Program-made: the position numbers and the translations under genes | Shown: positions 9,975 through 20,986 of the stretch, piece after piece | Layout: each line of letters begins with the position of its first letter | How positions within the stretch are numbered: position 1 is the stretch's first letter | NCBI GenBank assembly: GCA_021771915.1 | Contig: JAETNY010000008.1 | Span: 1 to 64,000, forward strand | Origin: Bacillota bacterium | Lineage (GTDB): Bacteria; Bacillota; Dehalobacteriia; UBA4068; UBA4997 | Direction: 5' to 3' | DNA: 64,000 nt | The notes under the pieces: model-generated | Databases searched by the model: none | What the model was told of the DNA's origin: nothing | The model's input: the letters and a program-made list of their open reading frames with translations, nothing else

Positions 9975-10472
9975 TTGGCGTATGTAAGCGTACCTGCGGA
10001 TTTGGGCAGGGTGCGGAGTAAAATAATGTTTGGGCTGACTTTGCGGCAGTTGGTGTGCTTCGGCAGCGGAGCGGCTATCGGACTGCCCCTGTATTTTGGC
10101 CTTAAAGCCGGGCTGAATTGCAGCTCTAGCTTAGCGGCGATGGCGATGGTAATGACAATGCTCCCCTTTTTCCTGCTGGCAATCTATGAGAAGAACGGTC
10201 AGCCTTTGGAAAAGGCGGCGACCAACATTATCCGGGTTATCTTTATCCGGCCAAAAAAGCGGCCATACAAGATAGATAACTTCTATTCGCTGTTGGGCCG
10301 ACAGAATACGTTAGAAAGGGAGGTGGCGCATATTGTGGCAAACAGCCAGAAAAATCGGGAGCTGCTTTTGCCGCCTGTTTGGGACGGCAGGCAGGCCAAA
10401 AGGTGCGGAGTCGGCGACAAGGACGGCAAAAAGCGACGCAAAAAAGCCAAAAAAGCTGTCAAGTGCAGATAA
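9975..10472 (+). CDS. PrgI-family conjugation membrane protein (CD1111 type)
   Basis: A small inner-membrane protein of Gram-positive type IV secretion, encoded just upstream of VirB4 in Tn1549-like elements. The N-terminus MAYVSVPADLGRVRSK and two membrane segments (about residues 24-42 and 50-72) followed by GQPLEKA and RPKKRPYK are typical. The start is TTG 9975 after AGGGAGG. At 165 residues it is longer than usual; the Lys/Arg-rich tail after about residue 130 overlaps the start of VirB4. Confidence 0.88.
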   Translation: MAYVSVPADLGRVRSKIMFGLTLRQLVCFGSGAAIGLPLYFGLKAGLNCSSSLAAMAMVMTMLPFFLLAIYEKNGQPLEKAATNIIRVIFIRPKKRPYKIDNFYSLLGRQNTLEREVAHIVANSQKNRELLLPPVWDGRQAKRCGVGDKDGKKRRKKAKKAVKCR

Positions 10473-12816
10473 AAAACGGATTGAAGCGGCCATTCAAAAA
10501 GCCAGACGGAATAACGGCAAAGAAATATCCGCCCAGCAAAGTATCCCCTATGAGCGAATTTGGCCGGAGGGTATCTGTCGGGTTAAAGATAATTTCTACA
10601 CCAAAACAATTTTGTTTCAGGATATTAACTACCAGCTTTGCCAGCAGGAGGATAAACAGGCGATTATCGGCGGCTGGTGCGACTTTCTGAATTACTTCGA
10701 CAACTCCGTCAAAGTGCAGATTGGCTTTCTGAACCTGCCCCTGTCGGGCGGCGTTCATCGGCAGATAAGGCTGCAAGCGCAGGAGCCGGAATATGAAGAA
10801 GTTTGCAATGAGTATTCCGAGGTGCTGCAAAAACAGCAGGCCAAAGGCAACAACGGACTTAATAAGAGCAAATTCATCACCTTTGGCATTGAGGCGGAAA
10901 ATCTGAAAGAAGCCAAACCCAGGCTGGAGCGGCTGGAGCTGGATATTCTGAACAACTTCCGCCATTTGAGGGTTGCGGCGCAGGCACTTTCCGGCAAGGA
11001 GCGGCTGGAGCAGCTGTTCAATATCTTTCATCAGAGCGAGCAGGCGGAGTTTAGCTTTAACTGGGATTGGCTGCCGGCCAGCGGTCTGTCCAGCAAGGAT
11101 TTTATCGCTCCCTCCTCTTTTGAGTTTAGCGGCAGCCAGTGGTTTAGACAGGGCAATCTTTTTGGTGCGGTTTCCTTTGTGCAGATAATCGCCCCAGAGT
11201 TAAACGACCGTATGCTGGCCGACTTCTTGGATTTGGACAGCAGCCAGCTGGTGAGCCTGCACATTCAGCCTATCGACCAGACGGCGGCCATCAAGCAGGT
11301 TAAGCGCAAGATAACCGACTTAGACCGGAAGAAGATTGAGGAACAGAAACGGGCGGTATGCTCCGGCTACGATATGGATATTATACCATCAGACTTAGCC
11401 GCCTACGGATTGGAGGCCAAAAAGCTGCTGGAGGATTTGCAAAGCCGCAACGAGCGAATGTTTATGGTAACATTTTTAATCGTCAACATAGCGGACACTA
11501 AAAGGCAGCTGGATAATAACATATTCCAGGCGGCGGGTGTGGCGCAGAAGCATAACTGCCGTCTGGTGCGACTGGACTGGCAGCAGGAACAGGGCTTTAT
11601 GAGCTGCCTACCGCTGGGCTGCAACCAGATTGAGATTGAGCGAGGTTTAACCACCGGCAGTACCGCTATTCTGGTGCCTTTTACCACGCAGGAGTTATAT
11701 CAGGAGAAGCCGGAGGCATTGTATTATGGGCTGAATGCTTTAAGCAACAATTTAATTATGGCAGACAGAAAGCAGCTTAAAAACCCCAACGGTCTAATCC
11801 TTGGTACTCCCGGCAGCGGTAAAAGTTTTGCCGCCAAACGGGAAATATTGAATGTGTTTTTGGCAACTTCAGACGATATATTGATATGTGATCCAGAAGC
11901 AGAATATTATCCACTGGTGGAGCGTTTGGGCGGTCAGGTGGTGAAAATATCCCCAGTAAGCAGGCAGTATGTAAATCCGCTGGACTTAAATTTGAATTAT
12001 TCCGATGATGAAAATCCTCTTTCCCTGAAAGTGGATTTTATTTTATCCTTTTGCGATGTGATTATTGGCAGTAAAGATGGCCTGCAACCTGTGGAAAAGA
12101 CGGTTATCGACCGCTGCGTCAGGGCGGTTTACCGGGACTTTCTGGCGGAGCCAACGCCGGAGAAAATGCCAATACTGCAAGACCTCTACAATGAATTGCT
12201 GAAACAGCCGGAGCCGGAGGCCAGACGAATAGCGGCGGCATTGGAATTGTATGTCAGCGGCAGTTTGAATGTGTTTAATCACCAAACGAATGTTGACATT
12301 AACAAACGCATTGTCTGCTATGATATCAAGGAGCTGGGCAAGCAGTTAAAGCAGCTGGGTATGCTGGTTATCCAAGACCAGGTTTGGAACCGGGTTACGG
12401 TCAACCGGGCGGCAGGCCGGGCTACCCGCTATTATGTGGACGAATTTCATTTGCTGTTAAAGGGTGAATTGGCCGCCTGGAGTGTGGAGATTTGGAAGCG
12501 GTTCCGCAAATGGGGCGGTATTCCGTCAGGTATCACCCAGAACTCGAAGGATTTGCTTGCCAGCCCGGAGATTAGCAATATTCTGGAGAACAGCGACTTT
12601 ATCCTGATGCTCAATCAGGCCAGAGGGGACAGGGATATTCTGGCGAAGCAGCTTAATATCTCTCCCCACCAGCTGTCTTATGTAACCCAGAGTGGAGCCG
12701 GTGATGGACTGCTTTTTTACGGTAATGTAATCCTGCCATTTATCGACCACTTTCCGCAGGACAACAGTCTGTATCGGTTACTAACGACAAAGTTGTCTGA
12801 AATGCAAGAACAGTAA
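10333..12816 (+). CDS. VirB4-like conjugative transfer ATPase (CD1110 family)
   Basis: This ATPase energises DNA transfer and channel assembly of the type IV secretion system. Family landmarks are IPYERIWPEGICRV near the N-terminus, PSDLAAYG mid-protein, Walker A GTPGSGKS, Walker B-like DILICDPEAEY, and WKRFRKWGGIPSGITQN near the C-terminus. The only usable start in the frame is TTG 10333, with GGGAGG 9 bases upstream. It overlaps prgI by 140 bases. The first 45 residues are Ala/Lys-rich and unlike the family, so the true start could be near 10470 by a codon I cannot identify. The gene otherwise looks intact. Confidence 0.93.
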   Translation: MWQTARKIGSCFCRLFGTAGRPKGAESATRTAKSDAKKPKKLSSADKKRIEAAIQKARRNNGKEISAQQSIPYERIWPEGICRVKDNFYTKTILFQDINYQLCQQEDKQAIIGGWCDFLNYFDNSVKVQIGFLNLPLSGGVHRQIRLQAQEPEYEEVCNEYSEVLQKQQAKGNNGLNKSKFITFGIEAENLKEAKPRLERLELDILNNFRHLRVAAQALSGKERLEQLFNIFHQSEQAEFSFNWDWLPASGLSSKDFIAPSSFEFSGSQWFRQGNLFGAVSFVQIIAPELNDRMLADFLDLDSSQLVSLHIQPIDQTAAIKQVKRKITDLDRKKIEEQKRAVCSGYDMDIIPSDLAAYGLEAKKLLEDLQSRNERMFMVTFLIVNIADTKRQLDNNIFQAAGVAQKHNCRLVRLDWQQEQGFMSCLPLGCNQIEIERGLTTGSTAILVPFTTQELYQEKPEALYYGLNALSNNLIMADRKQLKNPNGLILGTPGSGKSFAAKREILNVFLATSDDILICDPEAEYYPLVERLGGQVVKISPVSRQYVNPLDLNLNYSDDENPLSLKVDFILSFCDVIIGSKDGLQPVEKTVIDRCVRAVYRDFLAEPTPEKMPILQDLYNELLKQPEPEARRIAAALELYVSGSLNVFNHQTNVDINKRIVCYDIKELGKQLKQLGMLVIQDQVWNRVTVNRAAGRATRYYVDEFHLLLKGELAAWSVEIWKRFRKWGGIPSGITQNSKDLLASPEISNILENSDFILMLNQARGDRDILAKQLNISPHQLSYVTQSGAGDGLLFYGNVILPFIDHFPQDNSLYRLLTTKLSEMQEQ

Positions 12817-12911
12817 AATGGAGGAAAAAATTGCACTAACTGTTGCTAAAAATTAAATTGTTAATATTGGCAAAAAAAGATAGAAAACAAACATAGCGGA
12901 GGGAAAAAAAT

Positions 12912-13061
12912 ATGGAAAAACAACTTAAATATCTGTTGCTTTTGGCAGCAAAACTCACAGATATTACCGAGGGGCTGGTTGAGGTTTGCAGTCAGCTGGC
13001 CGACGAAATGTCTGGCGAGGCTGAAGATTATGAGCAGCCGGAGAATAACAGCTTTGACTAA
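12912..13061 (+). CDS. Small acidic conjugation-block protein
   Basis: A 49-residue frame starts at ATG 12912 behind GCGGAGGG. It encodes a Leu-rich helix and then an acidic, Glu/Asp-rich tail. No family recognised. It lies between virB4 and the NlpC/P60 gene and overlaps the latter by 32 bases, as is common for small accessory genes of these elements. Support is the ribosome binding site and context only. Confidence 0.5.
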   Translation: MEKQLKYLLLLAAKLTDITEGLVEVCSQLADEMSGEAEDYEQPENNSFD

Positions 13062-14301
13062 TATTTTCTTTGACGATGAGTACGAGAGCGAGGAGGGACG
13101 CAGTGAATATGCAGCGGCTAAATCTGGGACAGATTTGGCATATCGACGGCAAATAAGAAAGCGGCAGGCACAAAAGAAAGGTATTCAGAAGAAATATGCC
13201 GCTAAACTGCGCCAGCAAAAAACTTTGGCAGTGCAGAAAACAGCGGAGAGCCAAAGCAAAAGATTGTCTGTTCTGCGCCAAAAGGGAAAACGCAGCCTAA
13301 TGTTGGCGCTGGCAGCATTGCTGTTGGCCGGTTTTTGCCTTAACTGTATAAACGGCTGCACAATGCTGCTGCAAGGAGGACTATCCGCTTTGAGCGGCTC
13401 CACCTACCCCAGCCGGGACGAAGATATGCTAAGAGCCGAGGCCGTCTATGCAGAAAGTGAAAATGAACTGCAAAGCTATCTGGATAATTACAAAATAACC
13501 CATAATTACGATGAGTATCACTTTGAATTGGACGAAATCGGCCACGACCCTTATGTGTTAATCTCGCTGCTGACTGCTTATCAGGGCGGCAGCTGGCGAT
13601 TTGCCGATGTGGAAGAACTAATCGAGAATTTGTTCGACCGGCAGTATCTGCTGGTGGAAAGCGTGGAAATGGAAATCCGCACTGACGCTGAGGGCAATAA
13701 TTACCCCTGGTATGTGTGCAATGTGGAACTGCATAATCGGGATTTGGCGCAGCAGACGGCCATTTTGCCGCAGGACAGGCTGGAACTGTACGCTCTGTAT
13801 ATGCGCACTTTGGGCAATAGGCCGGATTTATTCGATAGAGCCGAATACCCTAACGCTTCGGTTATCGAGCCGCCGTTAATTTATGAAATACCGCCGGAGG
13901 CTATGACCGACGAGGTATTTGCAGCAATGATTGCCGAGGCCGAAAAATATCTGGGCTATCCTTATGTTTGGGGCGGCAGCAATCCGTCAACTTCATTTGA
14001 TTGCTCCGGCTTTGTCTGCTGGGTGGTCAATCATACCGACGGTTTGGCTAATGTTGGACGGACAACGGCTAATGGACTTAGAAGTTTAACAACGGCTGTT
14101 TCTCCTAACAATGCCCGGCCGGGGGATTTGGTTTTTTTCAAGGATACTTACGCCAATGCGCCTGATGGAGCCAGCCACGTCGGCATTTATGTGGGAAATG
14201 GTATGATGATCCACTGCGGCTCGCCAATCAGTTACGCAGATATTACAGACAGATATTGGCAAAATCACCTGCTGGGGTTTGGCAGGTTACCACGAAATTA
14301 A
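13030..14301 (+). CDS. NlpC/P60 peptidoglycan hydrolase of the conjugation system (CD1108 type)
   Basis: This hydrolase should open the cell wall for the transfer channel. It has a basic cytoplasmic N-terminus, one membrane segment (about residues 90-115), a middle domain typical of CD1108-like proteins, and a C-terminal NlpC/P60 domain. In the latter YPYVWGG, the catalytic Cys in DCSGFVCW, and His residues in SHVGIYVG and MIHCG are present. The start is set at ATG 13030, overlapping the previous small gene; TTG 13054 is an alternative. A DUF4315 gene follows after 16 bases. Confidence 0.9.
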   Translation: MSSRRITALTNIFFDDEYESEEGRSEYAAAKSGTDLAYRRQIRKRQAQKKGIQKKYAAKLRQQKTLAVQKTAESQSKRLSVLRQKGKRSLMLALAALLLAGFCLNCINGCTMLLQGGLSALSGSTYPSRDEDMLRAEAVYAESENELQSYLDNYKITHNYDEYHFELDEIGHDPYVLISLLTAYQGGSWRFADVEELIENLFDRQYLLVESVEMEIRTDAEGNNYPWYVCNVELHNRDLAQQTAILPQDRLELYALYMRTLGNRPDLFDRAEYPNASVIEPPLIYEIPPEAMTDEVFAAMIAEAEKYLGYPYVWGGSNPSTSFDCSGFVCWVVNHTDGLANVGRTTANGLRSLTTAVSPNNARPGDLVFFKDTYANAPDGASHVGIYVGNGMMIHCGSPISYADITDRYWQNHLLGFGRLPRN

Positions 14302-14317
14302 AAAAACTGGAGGTTAT

Positions 14318-14617
14318 ATGAACGCAAATAAAAAGAAAATAGATAAATTGAATTTTGAGTATGCCAAAAATGATGAGAAGATTGCCCGGCTGATGGAGCG
14401 GCAGCGAGAAATTGAAAAGCAGCGCACTGAACTGGAAAATCTGGACATTGTGGGAATGGTTCGGGAGCTGGGTTTGAGTTTTGAGGAGTTATCCGAACTC
14501 ATCAACGGCGAAAAGGCGGCGGCAAAACTTAAAGACGAGGTTTCGGCAGCCTATGAAACCGCTGTGGAGGAATATGCCGCCGATGATTTAGCCGAGGGAG
14601 GCGTTTGGAATGGTTAA
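14318..14617 (+). CDS. DUF4315 family protein
   Basis: A 99-residue charged coiled-coil protein. The pattern [19 protein letters not shown] followed by [13 protein letters not shown] is characteristic of DUF4315 proteins, which always sit in Tn1549-like conjugation operons; their biochemical role is unknown. The start ATG 14318 lies behind TGGAGG. The 3' end overlaps the DUF4366 gene by 8 bases, showing operon coupling. Confidence 0.88.
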   Translation: MNANKKKIDKLNFEYAKNDEKIARLMERQREIEKQRTELENLDIVGMVRELGLSFEELSELINGEKAAAKLKDEVSAAYETAVEEYAADDLAEGGVWNG

Positions 14618-15335
14618 AGCCAGGCGCATTTCCGCCCTGCTGCTTATACTGCTGCTTTGTTTTAGCCTTAACTGCTGCACAAAACCAGCTTATGCTTTGG
14701 TTACAGAAGAAACGCCGGAGCAAACCGAGTTAAACGCAGTGCAGGACTGGAGCAGTCCCAACACCCTAACCCCGGAGGGCAATTTGACGCTGATTGACGA
14801 TGTTCAGCCGTTCAATTCTTCGGAAAAAGAGTTTCTGACCGTACAAACCAAAAGCGGCAATTACTTCTACATCATCATTGAACTGGATAAGGACGGCAAG
14901 CAGAATGTGCATTTCTTAAATCAGGTAGACGAGGCAGATTTGCTGGCGCTGCTGGAAGATGAGCCGAAAGCGGAAAAGCCGCCCGTCTGCATTTGCAAAG
15001 GTCAGGATAAATGCTTTGTCGGTTCCGTCAATACCGCCTGCGAGGTCTGCGCCGTCAGTATGCAGGATTGTCTGGGCAAAGAAATTGCCCAGGCGGAGCC
15101 GGAACAGGATAGCCAGCCTAAGCCAATGGCGGCTTTAGGCGTACTGTTGGCGTTGCTTATAATCTTTGGCGCAGGCGGTTTCTATCTCTTTAAGAGTATT
15201 GCGGCCAGAAATGCCAACAAGCAGCCTGCCCCGGATTTTGATGACGACGATGACGATTATCTGGAAGATAATGAGGAGGTGGAAATTGAAACAGAAGAGG
15301 AATTTGACAACGAGGAGGCGGTAGAAGAAACTTAA
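14610..15335 (+). CDS. DUF4366 family membrane-anchored protein (CD1107 type)
   Basis: A 241-residue exported protein with a signal peptide (residues 1-29, ending AYA), an extracellular part with a Cys-rich patch ([17 protein letters not shown]), a C-terminal membrane helix (about residues 172-194) and an Asp/Glu-rich cytoplasmic tail. This matches DUF4366 proteins, which follow DUF4315 in Tn1549-like elements. It presumably acts at the cell surface during conjugation; the mechanism is not known. Confidence 0.87.
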   Translation: MVKARRISALLLILLLCFSLNCCTKPAYALVTEETPEQTELNAVQDWSSPNTLTPEGNLTLIDDVQPFNSSEKEFLTVQTKSGNYFYIIIELDKDGKQNVHFLNQVDEADLLALLEDEPKAEKPPVCICKGQDKCFVGSVNTACEVCAVSMQDCLGKEIAQAEPEQDSQPKPMAALGVLLALLIIFGAGGFYLFKSIAARNANKQPAPDFDDDDDDYLEDNEEVEIETEEEFDNEEAVEET

Positions 15336-15409
15336 AAATTAATCTTATATAGGAAACAGAATATTAGCTTTAAGAAAATTCAATTTAGAAAGAGAGATGA
15401 TTGATTTAT

Positions 15410-15568
15410 ATGGAAATGAAAATCAGAAGTAAGAAACTGCTGTCGTTTATCCTGATGTTTGCGGTATTGTTTGGCCAGTTTATGCCCTTTATGCCGCAGA
15501 ATGTGGCCTACGCTGCCCAGCAGAATAGCTATCACGATCCGGCCGAGCATTGGAGTGCTATGCTATAA
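15410..15568 (+). pseudogene. Remnant of a large surface protein of the conjugative element
   Basis: A 52-codon frame encodes a signal peptide (KKLLSFILMFAVLFG, ending VAYA) and then the start of a mature protein with YHDPAEHW. In relatives this motif opens a very large cell-surface protein in the same position. Here the frame stops four codons after the motif. The body of the gene, and the topoisomerase and other genes that usually follow, are missing. I read this as a deletion joint near 15555. Confidence 0.65.
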
Positions 15569-15644
15569 AGGGTGTTTGTAATGAACGCCTTAATAAAATT
15601 AGCGGCAGCTTGTTTGTGATGCAGCAAGGAATAAAAGGTAGTAT

Positions 15645-15821
15645 GTAGCGAAATGCTACGCACTGTTATATGGTATAGAGAAAGGATAGCTATGCTATAT
15701 ATAGGTGTACGCTAAAACAGCGTACCCCCCCTGTATATGATATATGATAAGAAAATAATACCATATATAGGTGTGCCCTGAAACGGGGTATACCTCTGGC
15801 AGTAGGCGGTAAATCACCGCC
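15645..15821. repeat. Cluster of five short hairpins upstream of tnpW
   Basis: The roughly 440 bases between the surface-protein remnant and tnpW hold no gene but carry a run of hairpins with A-rich loops: 15645-15659, 15686-15698, 15707-15725, 15770-15793 and 15805-15821. The third and fourth are diverged copies, each preceded by ATATATAGGTGT. Later, near 15920, is a run of nine C residues. The region could be an origin of transfer, a recombinase-binding site or a structured RNA. Confidence 0.45.
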
Positions 15822-16011
15822 CACCTATCGGTTATCCAAGGGAGCGCAGAATTGGCGAGGGCTTAAAAAATATTTGAGAAAATCTGAAAAATTTTTTCAA
15901 AAACAGTTCCCTTTTACCCCCCCCCGTTTTCTATCCTATTAGTAGAGGGATAATCTTTATCAAAATTATATAATAGCTGCACTGAAGGTGCAAGCCAAAG
16001 GAGGGATTTTT

Positions 16012-18041
<2,030 letters not shown>

Positions 18042-18049
18042 ATATGTGC

Positions 18050-18080
18050 AACAAGGGGCGTTTAGCGTCCCCTTTGTTTT
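18050..18080 (+). terminator. Terminator or attenuator between recombinase and mobC
   Basis: AACAAGGGGCG and GCGTCCCCTTTGTT form a stem with a TTTA loop and end in TTTT. It separates the recombinase from mobC and makes an ATG start for mobC at 18044, upstream of the hairpin, unlikely. Confidence 0.6.
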
Positions 18081-18094
18081 GCGAGGAGGTTTTT

Positions 18095-18436
18095 ATTAAA
18101 GATACTAAAGAGAAAAAGACAGCAATTTATTTTAAGCTAACGGAGCAGGAACGGCGGCTTATAGAGCAGAAAATGGCGTTAGTCGGGGTTCACAATATGA
18201 GCGCCTATATCCGCAAGATGTGCATTGACGGTTACACTGTAAATCTGCAAATCCCGGAATTGAAAGAGTGCAGCAGGTATTTGCAGTCGGCTTCTAACAA
18301 TGTCAATCAGATTGCGAAAAGGCTTAATGCCGGCGGCAGATATTATGCCGGAGAGTTGGCAGAGGTTGAGAAATGTTTGCTGGAAAATAAAAAGCTGTTT
18401 GGTTCTATTGTTGAACAACTTTCAAAAATAAAATAA
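18095..18436 (+). CDS. mobC: MobC relaxosome protein with probable ATT start
   Basis: About 113 residues, of the MobC mobilisation family that helps the relaxase nick oriT. The ribbon-helix-helix-like N-terminus KKTAIYFKLTEQERRLIE, the middle MSAYIRKMCIDGY and the SASNNVNQIAKRLN motif are typical. The frame is open further upstream (TTG 18038, ATG 18044), but those codons lie in or before a hairpin. A strong GAGGAGG at 18083-18089 points instead to ATT 18095, exactly where relatives have ATG. The relaxase follows after 12 bases. Confidence 0.8.
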   Translation: MKDTKEKKTAIYFKLTEQERRLIEQKMALVGVHNMSAYIRKMCIDGYTVNLQIPELKECSRYLQSASNNVNQIAKRLNAGGRYYAGELAEVEKCLLENKKLFGSIVEQLSKIK

Positions 18437-18448
18437 GGCGGTGGTCAT

Positions 18449-19854
18449 ATAGCAACAACACGCTTAATGCCGCTGCATACCGGCAAGGGGCGAACGGTCG
18501 CCAGGGCTTTAGGCCGGATAACCGCCTATGTGGAAAACCCGGAGAAAACAGACGGCGGCGAATTGATTTCAGCTTATGCCTGCAATGCGGATATAGCGGA
18601 TAAGGAATTTCTTTTTGCCCAGCGGCAATATGAAAACATAACCGGGCGCAAGCAAAAAAGAACAACGTCATCGCCTATCATCTGCGGCAATCCTTTAAGC
18701 CGGGCGAGGTTACAGCGGAGTGGGCCAACAAAATCGGTTATGAGTTGGCTATGCGTCTGACTAAGGTGCAAAATCCTTTCATTGTCTGCACTCATATAGA
18801 TAAGGCGCATATTCACAGCCATATTGTCTTTTCAGCAGTCAATCTGGATTGCAGCAGGAAGTTTAGAAACTTCTGGCGCTCTTCATTTGCCATTCGCAGG
18901 ATTTCGGATATATTGTGTCTGGAGAATGGTCTTTCGGTGATTGCGGAGCCGCAGGCCAGCCGGGGCAGTTATGCTGATTGGCTGGAGGATAAAGGTGAAC
19001 AAAAACCACCCACAGTGCGCAGGCAGTTGGAGCAGATTATTGATGAAGTAATCGGGAAAAGCCAAAACTACAATGATTTTTTGACAAACCTGCAAACTGC
19101 CGGCATTGAGATTAAGCAGGGCAAAAATCCGGCTTTGAAGCTGCCGGGGACAAAGCGGTTTGTACGCTTAAAATCTTTGGGCGATGCGTATTCGGAGGCG
19201 GCAATCAAGGCCAGATTGTTGGGCAAAAAACAGCAGCGATTGGCGGAGAATAAGCCTAACCTGCTGATAGATATTCAGACTAAAATGCAGCAGACAAATT
19301 CACCGGGCTATGAGCGTTGGGCTAAGAAATTTAACCTCGAGGAAATGGCTAAAACGGTGATGTATTTACAGGAAAATGACCTGCTGGATTATGCGGTTCT
19401 GCAAGATGCCTGCGCCGACGCCAGCGAGAAATATAACGCAGCGGCAGCTAAAACCAAAGCCAACAGTGAGCGAATGAAAGAAATATCCGAGCTGCAAAAG
19501 CATATCGGAGCCTACCGCAAAAACCGGGATATTTATGCCGAGTACCGCAAGCTGCCGGCAAAGAAGCAGGCGGCATTTTATGAGAAATATCGCCATCAGA
19601 TTGTGCTGTGTGAAGCTGCCAAAAAGTTTTTTGACGAGCTGGGTTTGCATAAGCTGCTTGGCATACAAATGCTGAAGCAGGAGTATGCGGAGTTGCAGGC
19701 GGAGAATAAAAAGCTCTACCCGGAGCAGAAACAGTAGCGAACGAAAATGCTTGAGCTGCTGATTGCCCAGAGGGCAAGAAGCAATGTTGAGCGGATTTTG
19801 GGACTGCAAGATGTTGAGCCGGAGCGAGAAAAGCAGCGCCAACAGGAGCGTTAA
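18449..19854 (+). pseudogene. Relaxase (MobA/Nic type), broken by a frameshift and an amber codon
   Basis: This relaxase would nick oriT and pilot the strand. The N-terminus reads from ATA 18449 (normally ATG; the following ATTRLMPLHTGKGR fits the family). The frame must move back by one at the A6 run 18654-18659 to continue as NVIAYHLRQSFKPGE and then the metal-binding HIDKAHIHSH. The second frame ends at TAG 19735-19737, but homologous C-terminal sequence (LLIAQRARSNVERILG) continues in frame to TAA 19854. Three defects together (start, -1 indel, stop) argue for a decayed gene, though slippage on the A run cannot be excluded. Confidence 0.85.
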
Positions 19855-20258
19855 GGCAGACACAGTAGGTGGCTTAAATTCGGACGCTTTAGCGTCTGAT
19901 TAGCAGGGATTGGGGGATTGCAAATTCCTAACTAGCGGCCTTGGTATATACCGAGGCATTGCTTGCCCTGTTAGTGAAAGGATGTAAAAATAATAGATTA
20001 TATAAAAGTTTGTAATAAAAATTTTAGAATACACAATGACAATTTTAATTGTAAGTTACAGTTGTTGTTGTGTATTTTTTTATGTTTATTTGGAAAAAAA
20101 CAGAAAAAAGATGTTACATTCTGTAGATAATTTTACATTTAATATCAGGGATAGTAAAAGGTTTTTGATTGTTATAAAAATCAGCATATAGCCATTTATG
20201 TCTGGAATGTAACAAAATAATTATTGGTTTGATGACTGATTTTTCTTAAAATTTAAGG
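19855..20258. other. Intergenic region between the mobilisation and hydrolase modules
   Basis: No gene is visible. Base composition drops sharply to AT-rich after about 19990, marking the boundary between the mobilisation module and the AT-rich cargo. A small hairpin (GACGCTTTAGCGTC, about 19888-19901) and a strong terminator at 20028-20081 are present. Confidence 0.5.
20028..20081 (+). terminator. Terminator before the sigma/holin cassette
   Basis: AATACACAATGACAA pairs with TTGTTGTTGTGTATT and is followed by TTTTTT. It insulates the cassette from upstream transcription. Confidence 0.7.
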
Positions 20259-20286
20259 TTTACAAAATTCATAAAAACTGCTCTTT
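20259..20286 (+). promoter_or_regulatory. TcdR-type promoter of the sigma factor gene (probable autoregulation)
   Basis: TTTACA at 20259-20264 and CTCTTT at 20281-20286 are separated by 16 bases. As I recall the literature, promoters read by the TcdR/BotR/UviA sigma group have TTTACA and a CTCTTT-like -10 box. The same pair precedes the three hydrolase genes, so the factor probably activates its own gene. Confidence 0.75.
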
Positions 20287-20308
20287 CCAATATAAAGGAG
20301 GGAGCAAT

Positions 20309-20821
20309 ATGTTGATTGCACAAATTAAGCAAGCTTCCCTTGGTAATCAGCAAGAAATGTTAAACCTAATTAAAAAATTTGAGCCATTACTGAAAAAGTA
20401 TGCTAGAAAATTATATTATCCTGATGCTTATTGTGATTTGCGTTTATTTTTTATTGATTTAATTCATTATTTAGCTGATAACAAATTAAAGTATCCTTGC
20501 GACGCTTATATTGTTTCATATATTAATAAGGCTGTTGAACATTCTTATTATAAACTTTTGTTAAGAAAACATATTTCATTAGACGATTTGCCATTTGCCA
20601 GTTTAAGTGATGAAGAGGCTTATTTAGTTGAAAGCAAGTTAAGTGTCGATGATACATATGATAAGCTGTTGTTTGATGAATTGAAATTGATATTAACTGA
20701 TAAGGAGTATAAAGTTATTAAGAAACTATTTCTTGAAAATTGGCAAGTTCTTGATATTGCCAAGCATTATGGCGTATCAAGACAAAGCATAAATCAGACT
20801 AAACAACGGGCTTTAAAGTAA
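20309..20821 (+). CDS. TcdR/BotR/UviA-type (group V) RNA polymerase sigma factor
   Basis: A 170-residue sigma factor resembling the toxin and bacteriocin regulators of clostridia. Region 2 reads KKFEPLLKKYARKLYY, then DLRLFFIDLIHYL and CDAYIVSYINKAV, closely matching the TcdR layout. Region 4 contains the helix-turn-helix VLDIAKHYGVSRQSINQTKQ. The C-terminus stops soon after the second helix, a little shorter than TcdR. ATG 20309 is preceded by AAAGGAGGG. A holin gene follows, as in toxin loci where sigma factor and TcdE/UviB-type holin lie together. It probably recognises the TTTACA-N15/16-CTCTTT promoters nearby. Confidence 0.88.
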   Translation: MLIAQIKQASLGNQQEMLNLIKKFEPLLKKYARKLYYPDAYCDLRLFFIDLIHYLADNKLKYPCDAYIVSYINKAVEHSYYKLLLRKHISLDDLPFASLSDEEAYLVESKLSVDDTYDKLLFDELKLILTDKEYKVIKKLFLENWQVLDIAKHYGVSRQSINQTKQRALK

Positions 20822-20986
20822 GATAAAAAAGTGGTACATTGAAGAAAAAGAAAAATCTCATAATTATTAAATAACGAGCGACTTGGCTTGGGTATCTTTT
20901 ATTTTATGGGTGGGCAATTTGGGTGAGCAGTCGTTCTGTTAGCAGAGTGGTTGCTGTTTTTATTTTTAGGAAAAGAGGTGATTTTG

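Noticed and set aside
12979-13029. Earlier start for the NlpC/P60 gene
   Set aside because: It would overlap most of the upstream small gene and has no ribosome binding site; ATG 13030 is preferred.
15645-15821. CRISPR array
   Set aside because: The hairpin units differ in sequence and spacing and there are no equal-length spacers or cas genes.
18653-18661. Programmed -1 frameshift in the relaxase
   Set aside because: The A-rich run is not in the register of a standard X-XXY-YYZ slippery site for the incoming frame, no downstream stem was evident, and the gene has two further defects.
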